Assembly: GCA_948099385.1 (NCBI GenBank)
Contig: CANUEZ040000191.1
Coordinates: forward strand, 6,758,001 to 6,822,000
Origin: Fasciola hepatica
Taxonomy: Eukaryota > Platyhelminthes > Trematoda > Plagiorchiida > Fasciolidae
Reading direction: 5' to 3'
DNA length: 64,000 nt
Of this stretch, positions 1-12,317 are shown in pieces. The position numbers and the translations under genes were made by a program. Position 1 is the stretch's first letter. Every line of letters starts with the position of its first letter. The notes beneath the pieces were generated by a model. That model made no database searches, was not told where the DNA came from, and was given only the letters and a program-made list of their open reading frames with translations.

Positions 1-422
1 CATGAGCATTGCACATGGACGGAGCCCACACGGGGACACGAACAAGGGTTGGGGTGAACGAATGTCAGTCGAACACCCAAACCACAAGGCTATCCGATAT
101 GGGTCTCAACGCTTTGTTCAACATATACACTACATGATATAGCACAATCCCCAAATTCGATTCGGCTTGCGCTTTTGCATTGAACGGTAACAACCAAATT
201 CTCGCACACCGATCCCATCCTATGTTCCATCACTTCTCTATTTATGGGCCTAAGTAAAACCAAGGCATTCCCTTATGAACAATCACACAGATTGCTCATG
301 CAATGCAATAGAGCAGTAACAGAGTAGATTTGTATAATATGATTCTCCATGCAGCTTGAACACTGAACTGACCATTGAAAATGATGGAAGCACTGTACAG
401 CTGTTTGATCCGCTAAGGGAAT
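1..422. repeat. First monomer, 422-bp variant
   Basis: This unit is 3 bp shorter than consensus because the run before 'cacagattgctc' is reduced (near 287). From about position 140 onward it resembles the monomer at 2123, sharing 'gatcccatcc'. It is therefore probably the tail of a 5-monomer unit that continues left of the window. Confidence 0.85.
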
Positions 423-2547
423 CATGAGCATTGCACATGGACAGAGCCCACACGGGGACACGAACAAGGGTTGGGGTGAACGAATGTCAGTCGAACACCC
501 AAACCACAAGGCTATCCGATATGGGTCTCAACGCTTTGTTCAACATCTACACTACATGATATAGCACAATCCCCAAATTCGATTCGGCTTGCGCTTTTGC
601 ATTGAACGGTAACAATCAAATTCTCGCACACCGATCCAATCCTATGTTCCATCACTTCTCTATTTATGGGCCTAGGTAAAACCAAGGCATTCCCTTATGA
701 ACAATCCCCACACAGATTGCTCATGCAATGCAATAGAGCAGTAGCAGAGTAGATTTGTATAATATGATTCTCCATGCAGCTTGAACACTGAACTGACCAT
801 TGAAAATGATGGAAGCACTGTACAGCTGTTTGATCCGCTAAGGGAATCATGAGCATTGCACATGGACAGAGCCTACACAGGGACACGAACACGGGTTTGG
901 GTGAACGATTGTCAGTCGAACACCCAAACCACAAGGCTATCCGATATGGGTCTCAACGCTTTGTACAACATATACAATACATGATATAGCATAATCACCA
1001 AATTGGATTCGGCTTTCGCTTTCGCTTTGAACGGTAACAACCAAATTATCGCACACCGATCCAATCCCATGTTCCATCACTTCACTATTTATGGGCCTAA
1101 GTAAAACCAAGGCATTCCTTTATGAACAATCCCCACACAGATTGCTCATGCAATGCAACAGAGCAGTAGCAGAGTAGATTTGTATAATATGATTCTCCAT
1201 GCAGCTTGAACACTGAACTGACCATTGAAAATGATGGAAGCACTGTACAGCTGTTTGATCCGCTAAGGGAATCATGAGCATTGCACATGGACAGAGCCCA
1301 CACGGGGAAACGAACAAGGGTTGGGGTGAACGAATGTCAGTCGAACACCCAAACCACAAGGCTATCCGATATGGGTCTCAACGCTTTGTTCAACATATAC
1401 AATACATGATAAAGCACAATCCCCAAATTTGATTCGGCTTCCATATTGGCTGTGTAAGATAACAACACATTTCTCGCACACCGATCCAATCCTATGTTCC
1501 ATCACTTCTCTATTTATGGGCCTAAGTAAAACCAAGGCATTCCCTTATGAACAAGCCCCACACAGATTGCTCATGCAATGCAACAGAGCAGTAGCAGAGT
1601 AGATTTGTATAATATGATTCTCCATGCAGCTTGAACACTGAACTGACCATTGAAAATGATGGAAGCACTGTACAGCTGTTTGATCCGCTAAGGGAATCAT
1701 GAGCATTGCACATGGACAGAGCCCACACGGGGACACGAACAAAGGTTTGGGTGAACGATTGTCAGTCGAACACCCAAACCACAAGGCTATCCGATATGGG
1801 TCTCAACGCTTTGTTCAACATATACACTACATGATATAGCACAATCCCCAAATTGGATTCGGCTTGCGCTTTTGCATTGAACGGTAACAACCAAATTCTC
1901 GCACACCGATCCAATCCTATGTTCCATCACTTCTCTATTTATGGGCCTAAGTAAAACCAAGGCATTCCCTTATGAACAATCCCCACACAGATTGCTCATA
2001 CAATGCAATAGAGCAGTAGCAGAGTAGATTTGTATAATATGATTCTCCATGCAGCTTGAACACTGAACTGACCATTGAAAATGACGGAAGCACTGTACAG
2101 CTGTTTGATCCGCTAAGGGAATCATGAGCATTGCACATGGACAGAGCCCACACGGGGAAACGAACAAGGGTTGGGGTGAACGAATGTCAGTCGAACACCC
2201 AAACCACAAGGCTATCCGATATGGGTCTCAACGCTTTGTTCAACATATACACTACATGATATAGCACAATCCCCAAATTCGATTCGGCTTGCGCTTTTGC
2301 ATTGAACGGTCACAAACAAATTCTCGCACACCGATCCCATCCTATGTTCCATCACTTCTCTATTTATGGGCCTAAGTAAAACCAAGGCATTCCCTTATGA
2401 ACAATCCCCACACAGATTGCTCATGCAATGCAATAGAGCAGTAGCAGAGTAGATTTGTATAATATGATTCTCCATGCAGCTTGAACACTGAACTGACCAT
2501 TGAAAATGATGGAGGCACTGTACAGCTGTTTGATCCGCTAAGGGAAT
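423..2547. repeat. 5-monomer higher-order repeat, copy 1 (2125 bp)
   Basis: Five 425-bp monomers are matched in order by those at 2548-4672. Shared diagnostic variants at a 2125-bp offset include 'tctacactacatg', 'gggcctaggtaaaacc', 'agcctacac', the variable-segment type ending 'ggctgtgtaagataac' (1437 and 3562), and 'aaaggtttgggtg' (1740 and 3865). The true recombination edge lies inside the first monomer, since its first ~110 bp differ from the partner. Confidence 0.85.
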
Positions 2548-4672
2548 CATGAGCATTGCACATGGCCAGAACCCACACGGGGACACGAACACGGGTTGGG
2601 GTGAACGAATGTCAGTCGAACACGCAAACCACAAGGCTATCCGATATGGGTCTGAACGCTTTGTTCAACATCTACACTACATGATATAGCACAATCCCCA
2701 AATTCGATTCGGCTTGCGCTTTTGCATTGAACGGTAACAATCAAATTCTCGCACACCGATCCAATCCTATGTTCCATCACTTCTCTATTTATGGGCCTAG
2801 GTAAAACCAAGGCATTCCCTTATGAACAATCCCCACACAGATTGCTCATGCAATGCAATAGAGCAGTAGCAGAGTAGATTTGTATAATATGATTCTCCAT
2901 GCAGCTTGAACACTGAACTGACCATTGAAAATGATGGAAGCACTGTACAGCTGTTTGATCCGCTAAGGGAATCATGAGCATTGCACATGGACAGAGCCTA
3001 CACGGGGACACGAACACGGGTTTGGGTGAACGATTGTCAGTCGAACACCCAAACCACAAGGCTATCCGATATGGGTCTCAACGCTTTGTACAACATATAC
3101 AATACATGATGTAGCATAATCACCAAATTGGCTTCGGCTTTCGCTTTGGCTTTGAACGGTAACAACCAAATTTTCGCACACCGATCCAATCCTATGTTCC
3201 ATCACTTCTCTATTTATGGGCCTAAGTAAAACCAAGGCATTCCTTTATGAACAATCCCCACACAGATTGCTCATGCAATGCAATAGAGCAGTAGCAGAGT
3301 AGATTTGTATAATATGATTCTCCATGCAGCTTGAACACTGAACTGACCATTGAAAATGAAGGAAGCACTGTACAGCTGTTTGATCCGCCATGGGAATCAT
3401 GAGCATTGCACATGGACAGAGCCCACACGGGGACACGAACAAGGGTTGGGGTGAACGATTGTCAGTCGAACACCCAAACCACAAGGCTATCCGATATGGG
3501 TCTCAACGCTTTGTTCAACATATACAATACATGATATAGCACAATCCCCAAATTTGATTCGGCTTTCATATTGGCTGTGTAAGATAACAACACATTTCTC
3601 GCACACCGATCCAATCCTATGTTCCATCACTTCTCTATTTATGGGCCTAAGTAAAACCAAGGCATTCCCTTATGAACAAGCCCCACACAGATTGCTCATG
3701 CAATGCAACAGAGCAGTAGCAGAGTAGATTTGTATAATATGATTCTCCATGCAGCTTGAACACTGAACTGACCATTGAAAATGATGGAAGCACTGTACAG
3801 CTGTTTGATCCGCTAAGGGAATCATGAGCATTGCACATGGACAGAGCCCACACGGGGACACGAACAAAGGTTTGGGTGAACGATTGTCAGTCGAACACCC
3901 AAACCACAAGGCTATCCGATATGGGTCTCAACGCTTTGTTCAACATATACACTACATGATATAGCACAATCCCCAAATTGGATTCGGCTTGCGCTTTTGC
4001 ATTGAACGGTAACAACCAAATTCTCGCACACCGATCCAATCCTATGTTCCATCACTTCTCTATTTATGGGCCTAAGTAAAACCAAGGCATTCCCTTATGA
4101 ACAATCCCCACACAGATTGCTCATACAATGCAATAGAGCAGTAGCAGAGTAGATTTGTATAATATGATTCTCCATGCAGCTTGAACACTGAACTGACCAT
4201 TGAAAATGACGGAAGCACTGTACAGCTGTTTGATCCGCTAAGGGAATCATGAGCATTGCACATGGACAGAGCCCACACGGGGAAACGAACAAGGGTTGGG
4301 GTGAACGAATGTCAGTCGAACACCCAAACCACAAGGCTATCCGATATGGGTCTCAACGCTTTGTTCAACATATACACTACATGATATAGCACAATCCCCA
4401 AATTCGATTCGGCTTGCGCTTTTGCATTGAACGGTCACAAACAAATTCTCGCACACCGATCCCATCCTATGTTCCATCACTTCTCTATTTATGGGCCTAA
4501 GTAAAACCAAGGCATTCCCTTATGAACAATCCCCACACAGATTGCTCATGCAATGCAATAGAGCAGTAGCAGAGTAGATTTGTATAATATGATTCTCCAT
4601 GCAGCTTGAACACTGAACTGACCATTGAAAATGATGGAAGCACTGTACAGCTGTTTGATCCGCTAAGGGAAT
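2548..4672. repeat. 5-monomer higher-order repeat, copy 2 (2125 bp)
   Basis: This repeats the monomer order of 423-2547 with a few single-base differences, for example 'ccgccatggg' at 3386 against 'ccgctaaggg' upstream. A decayed third copy starts at 4673 ('catggccagaaccc', 'tctacactac'). It loses register at 5522, where the unit matching 3398 is skipped. Confidence 0.85.
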
Positions 4673-5521
4673 CATGAGCATTGCACATGGCCAGAACCCA
4701 CACGGGGACACGAACACGGGTTGGGGTGAACGAATGTCAGTCGAACACGCAAACCACAAGGCTATCCGATATGGGTCTGAACGCTTTGTACAACATCTAC
4801 ACTACATGATATAGGACAATCCCCAAATTCGATTCGGCCTGCGCTTTGCATTGAACGGTAACAACCAAATTCTCGCACACCGATCCAATCCTATGTTCCA
4901 TCACTTCTCTATTTATGGGCCTAGGTAAAACCAAGGCATTCCCTTATGAACAATCCCCACACAGATTGCTCATGCAATGCAATAGAGCAGTAGCAGAGTA
5001 GATTTGTATAATATGATTCTCCATGCAGCTTGAACACTGAACTGACCATTGAAAATTATGGAAGCACTGTACAGCTGTTTGATCCGCTAAGGGAATCATG
5101 AGCATTGCACATGGACAGAGCCTACACGGGGACACGAACACGGGTTTGGGTGAACGATTGTCAGTCGAACACCCAAACCACAAGGCTATCCGATATGGGT
5201 CTCAAAGCTTTGTTCAACATATACAATACATGATATAGCATAATCACCAAATTGGCTTCGGCTTTCGCTTTGGCTTTGAACGGTAACAACCAAATTTTCG
5301 CACACCGATCCAATCCTATGTTCCATCACTTCTCTATTTATGGGCCTAAGTAAAACCAAGGCATTCCCTTATGAACAAGCCCCACACAGATTGCTCATGC
5401 AATGCAATAGAGCAGTAGCAGAGTAGATTTGTATAATATGATTCTCCATGCAGCTTGAACACTGAACTGACCATTGAAAATGATGGAAGCACTGTACAGC
5501 TGTTTGATCCGCTAAGGGAAT
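4673..5521. repeat. Two linking monomers, start of a truncated 5-mer copy
   Basis: The monomers at 4673 (424 bp) and 5097 correspond to those at 2548 and 2973. The first has lost one T in its variable segment ('cctgcgctttgcattg') and the second carries 'tctcaaagctttg'. They connect the 5-mer block to the following 3-mer block. Confidence 0.75.
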
Positions 5522-8070
5522 CATGAGCATTGCACATGGACAGAGCCCACACGGGGACACGAACAAAGGTTTGGGTGAACGATTGTCAGTCGAACACCCA
5601 AACCACAAGGCTATCCGATATGGGTCTCAACGCGTTCATCAACATATACACTACATGATATAGCACAATCCCCAAATTGGATTCGGCTTGCGCTTTTGCA
5701 TTGAACGGTAACAACCAAATTCTCGCACACCGATCCAATCCTATGTTCCATCACTTCTCTATTTATGGGCCTAAGTAAAACCAAGGCATTCCCTTATGAA
5801 CAATCCCCACACAGATTGCTCATACAATGCAATAGAGCAGTAGCAGAGTAGATTTGTATAATATGATTCTCCATGCAGCTTGAACACTGAACTGACCATT
5901 GAAAATGACGGAAGCACTGTACAGCTGTTTGATCCGCTAAGGGAATCATGAGCATTGCACATGGACAGAGCCCACACGGGGAAACGAACAAGGGTTGGGG
6001 TGAACGAATGTCAGTCGAACACCCAAACCACAAGGCTATCCGATATGGGTCTCAACGCTTTGTTCAACATATACACTACATGATATAGCACAATCCCCAA
6101 ATTCGATTCGGCTTGCGCTTTTGCATTGAACGGTCACAAACAAATTCTCGCACACCGATCCCATCCTATGTTCCATCACTTCTCTATTTATGGGCCTAAG
6201 TAAAACCAAGGCATTCCCTTATGAACAATCCCCACACAGATTGCTCATGCAATGCAATAGAGCAGTAGCAGAGTAGATTTGTATAATATGATTCTCCATG
6301 CAGCTTGAACACTGAACTGACCATTGAAAATGATGGAAGCACTGTGCAGCTGTTTGATCCGCTAAGGGAATCATGAGCATTGCACATGGCCAGAACCCAC
6401 ACGGGGACACGAACACGGGTTGGGGTGAACGAATGTCAGTCGAACACCCAAACCACAAGGCTATCCGATATGGGTCTCAAAGCTTTGTTCAACATATACA
6501 ATACATGATATAGCATAATCACCAAATTGGCTTCGGCTTTCGCTTTGGCTTTGAACGGTAACAACCAAATTTTCGCACACCGATCCAATCCTATGTTCCA
6601 TCACTTCTCTATTTATGGGCCTAAGTAAAACCAAGGCATTCCCTTATGAACAAGCCCCACACAGATTGCTCATGCAATGCAATAGAGCAGTAGCAGAGTA
6701 GATTTGTATAATATGATTCTCCATGCAGCTTGAACACTGAACTGACCATTGAAAATGATGGAAGCACTGTACAGCTGTTTGATCCGCTAAGGGAATCATG
6801 AGCATTGCACATGGACAGAGCCCACACGGGGACACGAACAAAGGTTTGGGTGAACGATTGTCAGTCGAACACCCAAACCACAAGGCTATCCGATATGGGT
6901 CTCAACGCGTTCATCAACATATACACTACATGATATAGCACAATCCCCAAATTGGATTCGGCTTGCGCTTTTGCATTGAACGGTAACAACCAAATTCTCG
7001 CACACCGATCCAATCCTATGTTCCATCACTTCTCTATTTATGGGCCTAAGTAAAACCAAGGCATTCCCTTATGAACAATCCCCACACAGATTGCTCATAC
7101 AATGCAATAGAGCAGTAGCAGAGTAGATTTGTATAATATGATTCTCCATGCAGCTTGAACACTGAACTGACCATTGAAAATGACGGAAGCACTGTACAGC
7201 TGTTTGATCCGCTAAGGGAATCATGAGCATTGCACATGGACAGAGCCCACACGGGGAAACGAACAAGGGTTGGGGTGAACGAATGTCAGTCGAACACCCA
7301 AACCACAAGGCTATCCGATATGGGTCTCAACGCTTTGTTCAACATATACACTACATGATATAGCACAATCCCCAAATTCGATTCGGCTTGCGCTTTTGCA
7401 TTGAACGGTCACAAACAAATTCTCGCACACCGATCCCATCCTATGTTCCATCACTTCTCTATTTATGGGCCTAAGTAAAACCAAGGCATTCCCTTATGAA
7501 CAATCCCCACACAGATTGCTCATGCAATGCAATAGAGCAGTAGCAGAGTAGATTTGTATAATATGATTCTCCATGCAGCTTGAACACTGAACTGACCATT
7601 GAAAATGATGGAAGCACTGTGCAGCTGTTTGATCCGCTAAGGGAATCATGAGCATTGCACATGGCCAGAACCCACACGGGGACACGAACACGGGTTGGGG
7701 TGAACGAATGTCAGTCGAACACGCAAACCACAAGGCTATCCGATATGGGTCTGAACGCTTTGTTCAACATCTACACTACATGATATAGCACAATCCCCAA
7801 ATTCGATTCGGCCTGCGCTTTGCATTGAACGGTAACAACCAAATTCTCGCACACCGATCCAATCCTATGTTCCATCACTTCACTATTTATGGGCCTAAGT
7901 AAAACCAAGGCATTCCCTTATGAACAATCCCCACACAGATTGCTCATGCAATGCAATAGAGCAGTAGCAGAGTAGATTTGTACAATATGATTCTCCATGC
8001 AGCTTGAACACTGAACTGGCCATTGAAAATCATGGAAGCACTGTACAACTGATTGATACGCTATGGGAAT
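5522..8070. repeat. 3-monomer higher-order repeat, two copies (1275-bp period)
   Basis: Monomers 5522, 5947 and 6372 are repeated at 6797, 7222 and 7647. The first member of each trio carries the rare 'cgcgttcatcaacat'; the third carries 'catggccagaaccc' and 'actgtgcagctg'. The third members diverge after about 100 bp: 6372 has 'tctcaaagctttg' and 7647 has 'tctgaacg' with 'tctacactac'. This indicates a recombination junction inside the monomer. Confidence 0.8.
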
Positions 8071-8919
8071 CATGAGCATTGCACATGGACAGAGCCCACA
8101 CGGGGACACGAACAAGGGTTGGGTGAACGCATGTCAGTCGAACACCCAAACCACAAGGCTATCCGATATGGGTCTCAACGCTTTGTTCAACATATACAAT
8201 ACGTGATATAGCAAAATATCCAAATTGGATTCGGCTTTCGCTTTCGCTTTGAACGGTAACAACCAAATTATCGCACACCGATCCAATCCCATGTTCCATC
8301 ACTTCTCTATTTATGGGCCTAAGTAAAACCAAGGCATTCCCTTATGAACAATCCCCACACAGATTGCTCATACAATGCAATAGAGCAGTAGCAGAGTAGA
8401 TTTGTATAATATGATTCTCCATGCAGCTTGAACACTGAACTGACCATTGAAAATGATGGAAGCACTGTACAGCTGTTTGACCCGCTAAGGGAATCATGAG
8501 CATTGCACATGGACAGAGCCCACACGGGGAAACGAGCAAGGGTTGGGGTGAACGAATGTCAGTCGAACACCCAAACCACAAGGCTATCCGATATGGGTCT
8601 GAACGCTTTGTTCAACATATACACTATATGATATAGCACAATCCCCAAATTCGATTCGGCTTGCGCTTTTGCATTGAACGGTAACAACCAAATTCTCGCA
8701 CACCGATCCAATCCTATGTTCCATCACTTCTCTATTTATGGGCCTAAGTAAAACCAAGGCATTCCCTTATGAACAAGCCCCACACAGATTGCTCATGCAA
8801 TGCAATAGAGCAGTAGCAGAGTAGATTTGTATAATATGATTCTCCATGCAGCTTGAACACTGAACTGACCATTGAAAATGATGGAAGCACTGTACAGCTG
8901 TTTGATCCGCTAAGGGAAT
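6797..8919. repeat. 5-monomer higher-order repeat, 2123-bp unit, copy 1
   Basis: Five monomers (6797, 7222, 7647, 8071, 8495) are followed by the same five at 8920-11042. Two units are 424 bp because of single-base deletions ('cctgcgctttgcattg' and 'gggttgggtgaacgc'), and both deletions are reproduced exactly 2123 bp later. This unit overlaps the second 3-mer copy, showing that different repeat registers are nested. Confidence 0.88.
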
Positions 8920-11042
8920 CATGAGCATTGCACATGGACAGAGCCCACACGGGGACACGAACAAAGGTTTGGGTGAACGATTGTCAGTCGAACACCCAAA
9001 CCACAAGGCTATCCGATATGGGTCTCAACGCGTTCATCAACATATACACTACATGATATAGCACAATCCCCAAATTGGATTCGGCTTGCGCTTTTGCATT
9101 GAACGGTAACAACCAAATTCTCGCACACCGATCCAATCCTATGTTCCATCACTTCTCTATTTATGGGCCTAAGTAAAACCAAGGCATTCCCTTATGAACA
9201 ATCCCCACACAGATTGCTCATACAATGCAATAGAGCAGTAGCAGAGTAGATTTGTATAATATGATTCTCCATGCAGCTTGAACACTGAACTGACCATTGA
9301 AAATGACGGAAGCACTGTACAGCTGTTTGATCCGCTAAGGGAATCATGAGCATTGCACATGGACAGAGCCCACACGGGGAAACGAACAAGGGTTGGGGTG
9401 AACGAATGTCAGTCGAACACCCAAACCACAAGGCTATCCGATATGGGTCTCAACGCTTTGTTCAACATATACACTACATGATATAGCACAATCCCCAAAT
9501 TCGATTCGGCTTGCGCTTTTGCATTGAACGGTCACAAACAAATTCTCGCACACCGATCCCATCCTATGTTCCATCACTTCTCTATTTATGGGCCTAAGTA
9601 AAACCAAGGCATTCCCTTATGAACAATCCCCACACAGATTGCTCATGCAATGCAATAGAGCAGTAGCAGAGTAGATTTGTATAATATGATTCTCCATGCA
9701 GCTTGAACACTGAACTGACCATTGAAAATGATGGAAGCACTGTGCAGCTGTTTGATCCGCTAAGGGAATCATGAGCATTGCACATGGCCAGAACCCACAC
9801 GGGGACACGAACACGGGTTGGGGTGAACGAATGTCAGTCGAACACGCAAACCACAAGGCTATCCGATATGGGTCTGAACGCTTTGTTCAACATCTACACT
9901 ACATGATATAGCACAATCCCCAAATTCGATTCGGCCTGCGCTTTGCATTGAACGGTAACAACCAAATTCTCGCACACCGATCCAATCCTATGTTCCATCA
10001 CTTCACTATTTATGGGCCTAAGTAAAACCAAGGCATTCCCTTATGAACAATCCCCACACAGATTGCTCATGCAATGCAATAGAGCAGTAGCAGAGTAGAT
10101 TTGTACAATATGATTCTCCATGCAGCTTGAACACTGAACTGGCCATTGAAAATCATGGAAGCACTGTACAACTGATTGATACGCTATGGGAATCATGAGC
10201 ATTGCACATGGACAGAGCCCACACGGGGACACGAACAAGGGTTGGGTGAACGCATGTCAGTCGAACACCCAAACCACAAGGCTATCCGATATGGGTCTCA
10301 ACGCTTTGTTCAACATATACAATACGTGATATAGCAAAATATCCAAATTGGATTCGGCTTTCGCTTTCGCTTTGAACGGTAACAACCAAATTATCGCACA
10401 CCGATCCAATCCCATGTTCCATCACTTCTCTATTTATGGGCCTAAGTAAAACCAAGGCATTCCCTTATGAACAATCCCCACACAGATTGCTCATACAATG
10501 CAATAGAGCAGTAGCAGAGTAGATTTGTATAATATGATTCTCCATGCAGCTTGAACACTGAACTGACCATTGAAAATGATGGAAGCACTGTACAGCTGTT
10601 TGACCCGCTAAGGGAATCATGAGCATTGCACATGGACAGAGCCCACACGGGGAAACGAGCAAGGGTTGGGGTGAACGAATGTCAGTCGAACACCCAAACC
10701 ACAAGGCTATCCGATATGGGTCTGAACGCTTTGTTCAACATATACACTATATGATATAGCACAATCCCCAAATTCGATTCGGCTTGCGCTTTTGCATTGA
10801 ACGGTAACAACCAAATTCTCGCACACCGATCCAATCCTATGTTCCATCACTTCTCTATTTATGGGCCTAAGTAAAACCAAGGCATTCCCTTATGAACAAT
10901 CCCCACACAGATTGCTCATGCAATGCAATAGAGCAGTAGCAGAGTAGATTTGTATAATATGATTCTCCATGCAGCTTGAACACTGAACTGACCATTGAAA
11001 ATGATGGAAGCACTGTACAGCTGTTTGATCCGCTAAGGAAAT
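8920..11042. repeat. 5-monomer higher-order repeat, 2123-bp unit, copy 2
   Basis: This is an almost identical copy of 6797-8919, including 'cgcgttcatcaacat' at 9029, 'gggttgggtgaacgc' at 10241 and 'ctatatgatatag' at 10746. Similarity breaks near 10890, where 'gaacaatcccc' and then 'ctaaggaaatc' replace 'gaacaagcccc' and 'ctaagggaatc'. That places a junction in the 3' third of a monomer. Confidence 0.88.
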
Positions 11043-12317
11043 CATGAGCATTGCACATGGACAGAGCCCACACGGGGACACGAACAAGGGTTGGGGTGAA
11101 CGAATGTCAGTCGAACACCCAAACCACAAGGCTATCCGATATGGGTCTCAACGCTTTGTTCAACATATACAATACGTGATACAGCAAAATATCCAAATTG
11201 GATTCGGCTTTCGCTTTCGCTTTGAACGGTAACAACCAAATTATCGCACACCGATCCAATCCCATGTTCCATCACTTCTCTATTTATGGGCCTAAGTAAA
11301 ACCAAGGCATTCCCTTATGAACAATCCCCACACAGATTGCTCATACAATGCAATAGAGCAGTAGCAGAGTAGATTTGTATAATATGATTCTCCATGCAGC
11401 TTGAACACTGAACTGACCATTGAAAATGATGGAAGCACTGTACAGCTGTTTGACCCGCTAAGGGAATCATGAGCATTGCACATGGACGGAGCCCACACGG
11501 GGAAACGAGCAAGGGTTGGGGTGAACGAATGTCAGTCGAACACCCAAACCACAAGGCTATCCGATATGGGTCTGAACGCTTTGTTCAACATATACACTAC
11601 ATGATATAGCACAATCCCCAAATTCGATTCGGCTTGCGCTTTTGCATTGAACGGTAACAACCAAATTCTCGCACACCGATCCAATCCTATGTTCCATCAC
11701 TTCTCTATTTATGGGCCTAAGTAAAACCAAGGCATTCCCTTATGAACAATCCCCACACAGATTGCTCATGCAATGCAATAGAGCAGTAGCAGAGTAGATT
11801 TGTATAATATGATTCTCCATGCAGCTTGAACACTGAACTGACCATTGAAAATGATGGAAGCACTGTACAGCTGTTTGATCCGCTAAGGAAATCATGAGCA
11901 TTGCACATGGACAGAGCCCACACGGGGACACGAACAAGGGTTGGGGTGAACGAATGTCAGTCGAACACCCAAACCACAAGGCTATCCGATATGGGTCTCA
12001 ACGCTTTGTTCAACATATACAATACGTGATACAGCAAAATATCCAAATTGGATTCGGCTTTCGCTTTCGCTTTGAACGGTAACAACCAAATTATCGCACA
12101 CCGATCCAATCCCATGTTCCATCACTTCACTATTTATGGGCCTAAGTAAAACCAAGGCATTCCCTTATGAACAATCCCCACACAGATTGCTCATGCAATG
12201 CAATAGAGCAGTAGCAGAGTAGATTTGTACAATATGATTCTCCATGCAGCTTGAACACTGAACTGGCCATTGAAAATCATGGAAGCACTGTACAACTGAT
12301 TGATACGCTATGGGAAT
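10618..12317. repeat. 2-monomer higher-order repeat, two copies (850-bp period)
   Basis: Dimers 10618+11043 and 11468+11893 alternate 'ggggaaacgagc' with 'aggaaatcatgagc' and 'cgtgatacagcaaaatatcc'. The second type recurs at 13168, and the 'cgtgatacagc' segment again at about 14150. Closely related pairs therefore appear at 850- and 1275-bp spacing. Confidence 0.8.

Noticed and set aside
1120..1359. Recurring 79-codon, cysteine-rich reading frame on the minus strand, seen in most monomers
   Set aside because: It appears because nearly identical DNA keeps the same stop-free stretch, and it overlaps a second frame of 68 codons. The 425-bp period is not a multiple of 3, so frames do not continue between units. 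Changes between copies show no codon-position bias by eye, and many copies lose the start or shift frame without other effect. Ribosome profiling would settle it.
11044..11232. Plus-strand 62-codon frame repeated near 11894, 13169 and 14019
   Set aside because: It exists only where 'gatacagc' replaces 'gatatagc' and removes a stop. It is a by-product of one monomer variant that was copied.
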